A stretch of DNA of 64,000 nt from assembly GCA_948470475.1 (NCBI GenBank), contig OX419342.1:6193496-6257495 (forward strand), given 5' to 3'. The notes under the pieces were generated by a model. That model was not told the DNA's origin, searched no databases, and worked only from the letters and a program-made list of their open reading frames with translations. A program made the position numbers and the translations under genes. Shown here one piece after another: positions 58,263 through 64,000 of the stretch. This DNA is from Galaxea fascicularis (Eukaryota; Cnidaria; Anthozoa; Scleractinia; Euphylliidae). How positions within the stretch are numbered: the first letter of the stretch is position 1; each line of letters opens with the position of its first letter.

Positions 58263-58562
58263 AAGGCAAAATTCCTTGAGTCATTATAAAAACATCGGGT
58301 GTTACCCTGTGACTTTTCCCTGTCGTTTGTTACCCTTGCTAAATTTCTGTTTTAATTTTGCTCATACTACTACAAAATCATTCATGGTACTCACGTGTAA
58401 TTTATGAACCCTTCTTTCTTGGGATCAAGCCGTGTGAGCAGGCGAGCCATTTTTTCCATCTGAAATTCAATGCCCGCCTTCTACAAAAGAAGCCGTACAT
58501 GTTCATAAAATCGTCATGTCTTTTACTTGTAATGTTAATAGGTTAATTAGGTCGTTATAAAA

Positions 58563-58823
58563 AGGCGTATTCAAGACGAAAATAGTCCATTTTACAGTTG
58601 TATGTTGAGTGACCAGGCCTTTGAATAGAAGTGAGGCTGGGGGTGAGCTTGTTTTGATACAAACCTCTCTGTCTTTCTCATGTAAATGCAGACTAGTTAG
58701 CACAACAACAACATGATTTACATGAGAAAAGCAGTGAGGTCTGTATCAAAACAAGGTCACCCCCAGCCTCGCTTCTACTCAAAGGCCAGGTCACTCAACA
58801 CATAACTGTAAAATGGCCTATTC
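58563..58823. repeat. Inverted repeat, arms about 115 bp
   Basis: The left arm 'attttacagttgtatgttga' .. 'gtgaggctgggggtga' .. 'tctcatgtaaat' pairs with the right arm 'atttacatgaga' .. 'tcacccccagcctcgc' .. 'tcaacacataactgtaaaat'. The loop is about 25 bases. Confidence 0.8.
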
Positions 58824-58959
58824 ATCATTTTCACTTTCCCTAAAAAAGAGGAACTGTATTTGCGTATTTATAGTTCTGGAGCCCTTAGTGGTTTGGTAAG
58901 GAGTCCTATTTCTATCGGTCCACAAATATTCGCCATTCCCATATTTCTTATTATGGTAT

Positions 58960-59251
58960 ACTCAACAAAATTACTCAATTCTGATTGGTCCAGAGGAATA
59001 CAATTAATTCCAAATAGTACTCTGTAGGAGTACCTCTTAAGTTTCCATGACAATGGCGCGTAAGTTCGTAATTTTGTTGCATGGACCATAAATAAAAAAT
59101 CGCACGACCTCCTCGTACAATTCGGCATTAATAGATACCCGTGATTTTGAAAGTTCTCAAATTGCACTCGCCTAAAGGTCGTGCATTTTTGAGAACTTTC
59201 AAAATCACTAGTACCTATTAATCCCAAATTATACTCGAGGTCGCGCGATTT
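58960..59251. repeat. Inverted repeat with a repeat-derived flank
   Basis: 59098-59163 ('atcgcacgacctcctcg' .. 'gattttgaaagttctcaa') pairs with 59186-59251 ('ttgagaactttcaaaatc' .. 'cgaggtcgcgcgat'). The flank at 58960-59000 contains 'tcaattctgattgg', a phrase also in a repeat near 32850. The minus-strand 155-aa frame at 58868-59335 crosses this structure and is not credible as a gene. Confidence 0.7.
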
Positions 59252-59435
59252 CCTATACCAATACACTTTCTTTCCACCCAAAACCTCAGCTGAAGCGTTG
59301 TTTTCAATTTTTCTCTGAAAGATTGTAAGCCACACGAGAAATTGACAACAATGTTAATGCAAACTTTGAGGATGTAGACAAAATGCATTATGGGAAATGT
59401 GGAAATGGCAATCGAATCAAACTTGAACTACTTCA

Positions 59436-59510
59436 ATACCCGGTTAGCTCAGTTGGTACGAGCAGCGGACTGCTGAGCAAAAGATCGTTGGCTCACCACA
59501 AATCGCAGTC
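59436..59510 (+). mobile_element. tRNA-like fragment with strong A box
   Basis: 'cccggttagctcagttggta' then CGAGCAGCGGACTGCTGAGC has a tRNA D-arm and an anticodon-like stem, but the T-arm and B-box are degraded and there is no acceptor-stem match. It is more probably the head of a tRNA-derived SINE than a functional tRNA gene. Confidence 0.5.
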
Positions 59511-59752
59511 CTAAAACAAGCGGTGAGATTAGGCTAGCTGTATGCTCAACATCTGCCAAAGCTGGGATGATGGGATCATTGGGCAGTAACCGTGGCTAAG
59601 CTTACTCACCATCACACGGAAATCTCAGAGAGGACGTACAAGAACCCATACCTCAAAGGGTTGGAAGGAGACTGAACATTGGACTACCCATCTGTGCCTA
59701 GGACTCTTTTAAGGAATTTAGTGGGGAGGGGAAGGGCAAATTATGTGAATAG

Positions 59753-60028
59753 TCAGCGGTAGTAGCCCATTGGACATATTCTAACCGTTTTATCTTGTCT
59801 AACCTTTAAGCATTTCACAAAGTCAGCTCGTGTGATCTTCCGTGCACCTTCAGAATCGAACTGCTGGCAGAATTCCATCCACTGATCCTGGTTGCTTGAT
59901 ATAAAATTTTTCACGACACCAAGGGGATCCTTGATACCAGGCCGCAGATTTGCGATGATTTGAATGTCTGGCTTTACTTCCCGCACTTCTTCCAAAAGTT
60001 GATCAAATTCTTCATCCAAATACACATC
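59753..60028 (-). CDS. LRR protein, last exon (EF-hand-like tail)
   Basis: This is the 3' terminal exon of a leucine-rich-repeat gene that runs from the right edge to here on the minus strand; acceptor 'ttcgtcag' then gatgtg. It encodes DVYLDEEFDQLLEEVRE .. PDIQIIANLRPGIKDPLGVV and then WMEFCQQFDSEG.RKITRADFVKCLKV, a degenerate EF-hand loop (D-x-E-G..K-I-T-x-x-D) without a full set of calcium ligands. The product ends KTVRICPMGYYR and stops at 59753. The order LRRs plus this tail resembles LRRC74A/B-type proteins, by memory of the family. See the five upstream exons (60283-63057). Confidence 0.8.
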   Translation of the reverse strand, partial: DVYLDEEFDQLLEEVREVKPDIQIIANLRPGIKDPLGVVKNFISSNQDQWMEFCQQFDSEGARKITRADFVKCLKVRQDKTVRICPMGYYR

Positions 60029-60053
60029 CTGACGAAAGAATCACATTCGTACT

Positions 60054-60206
60054 TAATGATGATGATGGTGGTGGTGGTGGGGATGATGATGATGGCGATG
60101 GTGATGGTGATGATGGTGACGGTGATGGTGATGGTGATGGTGATGATGATGGTGATGACGATGATGATGATGATGGTGACGGTGACGGTGATGGTGATGA
60201 CGATAT
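60054..60206. repeat. GATGGT/GATGAT microsatellite in an LRR-gene intron
   Basis: About 150 bases of GAT and GGT triplets in imperfect hexamers (tgatggtgatgg), lying between two exons of the LRR gene. It would make purine-rich intronic RNA on the opposite strand. The frames that run through it are low-complexity artefacts. Confidence 0.9.
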
Positions 60207-60282
60207 TTAACAAGCAGGTGGTTTGAACGTTGTGCGAGAGTGCAAAATGTAGAGTGTTGAAAGTCGTCGTTCCTGTAATTAC

Positions 60283-60378
60283 CTTAAAGTGCAATTCCGT
60301 CAAAGCACTGTCAACATAATTCTTCGCTGATGATAAAATTGCCTTCGCTCCTTGACTACCGATTGGATTGCTTCCAAT
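60283..60378 (-). CDS. LRR protein, internal exon
   Basis: 96 nt between 'tttttgacag' and 'gtaatt'. It reads IGSNPIGSQGAKAILSSAKN then the VDSALTELHFK end, in phase with the next exon. The N-P-I-G-x-x-G-A motif is a ribonuclease-inhibitor-type LRR. Phase 0 on both sides. Confidence 0.8.
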
Positions 60379-60582
60379 CTGTCAAAAAGTAAAGCGGGAA
60401 AAATGTGTGTTTCCTTAAAACGTCTGAGCAAGAAGACGAAATCGAGAATTGAGGTTGGTAAAAAAAGAGCAAAAACCGTTCGAAGAAGGAAAGGCATACA
60501 AAAAATTCTGAGTGCGTCCTCCATCCCTTTTCCCTTCTCTTTTCAAGAAATTAAAGTCCAAAGCAAAATAATATTACCTTAC

Positions 60583-60661
60583 CTTCACTACTTCCAGTGT
60601 ATTATTTCCTTCTAAACCCTTAGCTATACACAAAGCTCCCTGGTTTGTTATTCTGTTATTG
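60583..60661 (-). CDS. LRR protein, internal exon
   Basis: 79 nt after 'ttaatctag', ending at GTAAGG. With the last two bases of the exon before it, it reads SNNRITNQGALCIAKGLEGN then NTLEVVK, a 28-residue LRR. The joined frame is open. Confidence 0.8.
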
Positions 60662-61686
60662 CTAGATTAAAATGAAGAGAATAAAGGTGTAAGAATCTGC
60701 AAAATTTTCAGACATACACAAACGGTAAAATAAGAGTTTGCAAGGTAGAATGGAAATATACTTGATCTGCAATTTCTCGCAATTTTTTTCAACATGACTG
60801 CTGCCAGAATTACAGAATCAAACTCGCAGTGTGTTGACAATCGTAGATTAATTGCCACCCTGTCCGAGACATTTAGGCTTATAACTACGGAGGTGTTATA
60901 GTGGCAGTGCTCGGCAATTCCATGCCAAAAAGTCAGTAGGCAACGCTTTGAAAAACTGTCTTGAAGCTGACATGCTATCAGAAGTAGGATTCAAACCCAT
61001 GCTTGCTTCCGCCAACCTATTAGTGGAATTAAGGGATCCGTTCTACCATTGGTACCATAAGCCACGTCAAACCACAAAAAGTGGACCAGATAAGCTGAAC
61101 AGGATTTGAAATTGTAAATTCTAACGGTTGAGTGACATGGAAACGAATTAGTTAAAAATTAATATTTTGACGGCACGTTGGAGAGGTTGGCATGGCATCG
61201 TGGGATAGCCCGGAGTATTTAAGGTCTTCGCGAGAAAGTTGAGTCATTCTAGATCGGTCAGTCACTTTCTTGACCTCTTTTCTGTAGTATTTTTTCTGTT
61301 TGAGATTTCCAGTCTTCCGTTGAACTTTTGTCGCCGTATTGTACTGTCAGCCTTGAATTGTATTTTCGCTTTAGAGACCTTGGTACAGTTTTGTAATGGT
61401 TAGTTGTGCCCTTTCCTCGGAGTGTTGTGCTGCTGCAGTAGATGAGGAATACGTTTCCACAACCTTTTTTGGCCACACCTCAAGGGTGGTTTTTTAATGG
61501 TTTTTCGTATCTGACGTAGCACATCTTATTTATATATAGCTTCTCATCTTTTTGTGTATCAGGGCGCTCTTTGTATCAGAAGACTGACTGAAACTTTTAA
61601 CATTGGATGTCTCGTATGAGTGTAGTCAGAATAACATCTGATCATAGTTTATAGGTTACTTGGCAGTTAATTGTCTCTCTTCTTAC

Positions 61687-61802
61687 CTGATGTCTAACTC
61701 AAGTAGTGTGTTATTTGCCCTGATAGCTTCTCCTAAAGCCACGGCACCGTCGTTTGAAAACCCATTGTACGAAAGATTGAAGGTCTTTAGAGTACAGTTT
61801 GT
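61687..61802 (-). CDS. LRR protein, internal exon
   Basis: 116 nt between 'ctgtttttag' and GTAAGA. It reads TNCTLKTFNLSYNGFSNDGA then VALGEAIRAN and NTLLELDI: a complete ribonuclease-inhibitor LRR (LxxLxLSxNxFxxxGAxxLGEAI) and the start of another. It ends with two bases of a split codon. Confidence 0.82.
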
Positions 61803-62350
61803 CTAAAAACAGTTAAAAAAGAAAAGACAAACTGAAGAATAATCTTCTCAACACTTCGCTTTGTTTTGATCGAGGGAAATCTTACTTGGTGCGCGGTTTA
61901 ATAACAGTTACTTTACAGGAGGAGCCCAGGGTAGCAGTTAGCTAAAATTACTATACTCCGTTGTTTTAACACTACCACTGTTTATCTGCTTTCATCTGAA
62001 GCCCGACAGACACATTTGCATAAGTTGAATGTAATTGTAACAGTTTAAGAAGAGCTGAGGAAAATTGATGATAACGTCCATTCCGTGTTTTTGTTCGATA
62101 ATCCTCTTTACACCTCAACCTGGGAACGAAGTTGTTTACACCTGATTAGTGGTTTCCTACGTATACTTCCATGGAATAATTTATTCTGTTACCTTTTTTT
62201 GTTACTGAGTCATTCAATAGTTAAGCTGGATTAACTTGTAAACACATTTAGATGGTTTGGAGTGGAGTATACTTCATAATGTGATCGCTGTATTCGTTTG
62301 GATAAAAGAGTCCCGTAGTTAAAGCACAACCTTCAAGACTGACTACTTAC

Positions 62351-62436
62351 CCGTAACCCATTTGCAATCTCGATTGCACCTCTACGTCGAATGTGATTCC
62401 AGCTTAAATCCAGATACTCTAGGGCGTCGTTTGAGC
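62351..62436 (-). CDS. LRR protein, internal exon
   Basis: 86 nt after 'ctctgtgcag', ending at GTAAGT. It reads SSNDALEYLDLSWNHIRRRG then AIEIANGLR, a typical 28-residue LRR. The exon with its neighbour (82 + 86 nt) equals exactly two 84-nt repeat units, as in genes built by repeat duplication. Confidence 0.85.
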
Positions 62437-62975
62437 CTGCACAGAGAAGTGAAAACAAAAAAATGGGTGGTAGTGTACAGTCTGTAAAGCAAGTAATTTC
62501 AAATCGTACTTAATGTAACGACAGGTTGATTCGATCCATGTATGAATTGCTGTGTAGCGACAGAGAAAGAATGCATGCGATACAAGAATGACCTGCAAGC
62601 AAGCTCTCTATTGGGTCTCGCGCTAGATTTACCTTGGGCGCGAGCGGTGGATGCAAGACGCCAAGAAGATATTGGGGCAGGGTCGCCCTAGAACTAAATA
62701 GGGAGCTTAATAAAGGCGCTTTTGAGCGACAGACGGCTGCCGAACGTGAACGTTTCGCATTCATGCCCAGCACTGGTTTTGCAAAAAATGTTCAAGTTAA
62801 TCGTCTCTATAAGAGCAGTAATGGCATTTAGTAATACAAATGTGTTCGCTTAAACCGCCTCTGTGGCTCAAAACACCGGCGCTTAAGTTCCTCAACATCG
62901 CGCGAGACCCGCCCGGGAGGCACTTTCCTTTATCTGGGGTTCTTTTAGAGCAAGTAATAAATGTGAAGAGCTTAC

Positions 62976-63057
62976 TTATTCCTAATCCCAGATTTTCGCC
63001 TGACTTCTCAGAGAACTCGTTATGACTTAGGTTCATCCAGGTAAGCTTGTCATTTCC
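62976..63057 (-). CDS. LRR protein, first exon visible in the window
   Basis: 82 nt after 'ttctattaaag', ending at GTAAGC. It reads GNDKLTWMNLSHNEFSEKSG then ENLGLGI with one extra base of a split codon. Because it opens mid-repeat with no ATG, more exons lie to the right of the window. The five LRR exons plus tail give a ribonuclease-inhibitor-like solenoid. Which LRR protein it is remains uncertain (LRRC74-like is my best guess). Confidence 0.8.
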
Positions 63058-64000
63058 CTTTAATAGAAATAAAATATTAGATACGAGGAAACAAAGAAAA
63101 GGTGGTTTCGTTATCATAAAAAAAGAAATAACTTAACTGACAAATGAATCAGATGATTTAAGATAATCTGGTGGTTAAGAGGTTGCCGATTTTCCAATAC
63201 CCCTTGTGACTTAAAAACGCTTATATCCATACTCATCGCATTTGATGTTACTGGCAAACAAATTTGGAAGGTTTTTCCGAATTTTGAAACTTCAGACAGA
63301 AAGCTAACTACAAAATTTTACCGTTACAACTTGTAGATTATTGATCAAGTTACCGCTCTTATTGGTCAGTAGCGGTTTCCCAACCAATATCTATGGCAGA
63401 AACAAGATGGCTGTAGTTTGGAAATCATTACGTCATTTCCACATCACGTATCGTCACTAACTGGTGAACAGGGAATTTTTTAGCTTATAGTTCTATTTCC
63501 CTTGCTATTTCCATAGCTGTTATATTGCCAGTGTTATAACTCAACATGCCCGATAAGAGCCCTTTATCTCTTGATAATGACGTTTCCGCGAAGATAATTA
63601 AAGCGGTTTTCAATACACCAATTTGCTGATGATGTGGAGGCAAACGGTCAAAATTACAACTTCAAATTACGTCTTTAAATGGCCGTTTGCCCCACAAAGG
63701 ACTGGATCTACCCACAATTCACTTCGAACTGATCATTAGCAAAATGGTGTATTGATTGTCGTTAAACCAAAACCAAAGCAATTACTCTGACCAATGACAA
63801 CGGGGCGAGACGCAAATAACTCAGTGAACCAATCAGAATTGAAGTCAATTACATGCAACCGGCGCAAAGCGCGGGAAAAGCACGCATGCAACTTGCGGTT
63901 GCTATTGGTTTAGCTTTTCATAGGTTGAAAAAGTGGCAAGTGTTTTGTCAACCAATCACAGAACATAATAATGAAAAACCAAAGAACACGCGAATCGCAT
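63058..64000. other. Intron of the LRR gene, with a small inverted repeat
   Basis: No further LRR exon is visible on the minus strand in the last 900 bases, so it is probably intron. An element with inverted ends (caatacaccaatttgctgat at 63611 and its complement ending ttggtgtattg-like at 63755) lies within, about 145 bp. Confidence 0.5.

Noticed and set aside
58868..59335. 155-aa minus-strand frame
   Set aside because: It runs through an inverted repeat and repeat-derived flank.
59436..59510. Functional tRNA gene
   Set aside because: Only the D-arm and anticodon-like stem are good; acceptor stem and B box fail.
59974..60303. Frames of repeated M/V or I/T residues
   Set aside because: Translations of the GATGGT microsatellite.

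Overview
The window looks like nuclear DNA of an anthozoan cnidarian, most likely a stony coral. Evidence: AT-rich sequence with sparse genes, intronless rhodopsin-type receptor genes, a short-exon leucine-rich-repeat gene with GT-AG introns, tRNA-derived SINEs of a type I recall from coral genomes, Penelope-like elements with a GIY-YIG domain, and very many short palindromic DNA elements. The species call is inference; there is no rRNA or mitochondrial marker.

Layout. 1-5.4 kb: non-coding, with one short inverted-terminal-repeat element (2433-2868) that has an 8-bp target duplication. 5.47-6.95 kb: first copy of an unfamiliar cysteine-rich secreted protein. 8.0-9.06 kb: a receptor gene broken in transmembrane segment 3. 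9.6-18.5 kb: element-rich stretch, including a 1.94-kb element (11476-13417) with terminal inverted repeats, a 6-bp target duplication and a two-exon gene, and a nested pair of inverted-repeat elements (15701-18465 around 16858-18118). 20.3-34.9 kb: foldback elements, LINE and Penelope remnants, two SINE copies, and hAT-like or unclassified MITEs. 35.34-36.47 kb: an intact class A receptor. 38.6-39.2 kb: its decayed inverted paralogue. 39.3-51.4 kb: gene-poor, with a second Penelope fragment, a degraded hammerhead-like core and MITEs. 51.42-52.88 kb: second copy of the cysteine-rich gene. 53.66-55.05 kb (minus): BTB-BACK-PHR adaptor. 57-59.5 kb: SINE and hairpin repeats. 59.75-63.06 kb (minus): the last six exons of a leucine-rich-repeat protein whose 5' end lies beyond the right edge.

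The genes do not form an operon or an obvious pathway. The most striking observations are (1) two paralogous secreted proteins 44 kb apart, each with exactly 80 cysteines that can be paired one to one, in a three-module architecture I do not recognise, and (2) the TIR element at 11.5-13.4 kb that carries its own spliced acidic-protein gene but no visible transposase. Both could be undescribed. No database search was possible, so family novelty is inference.
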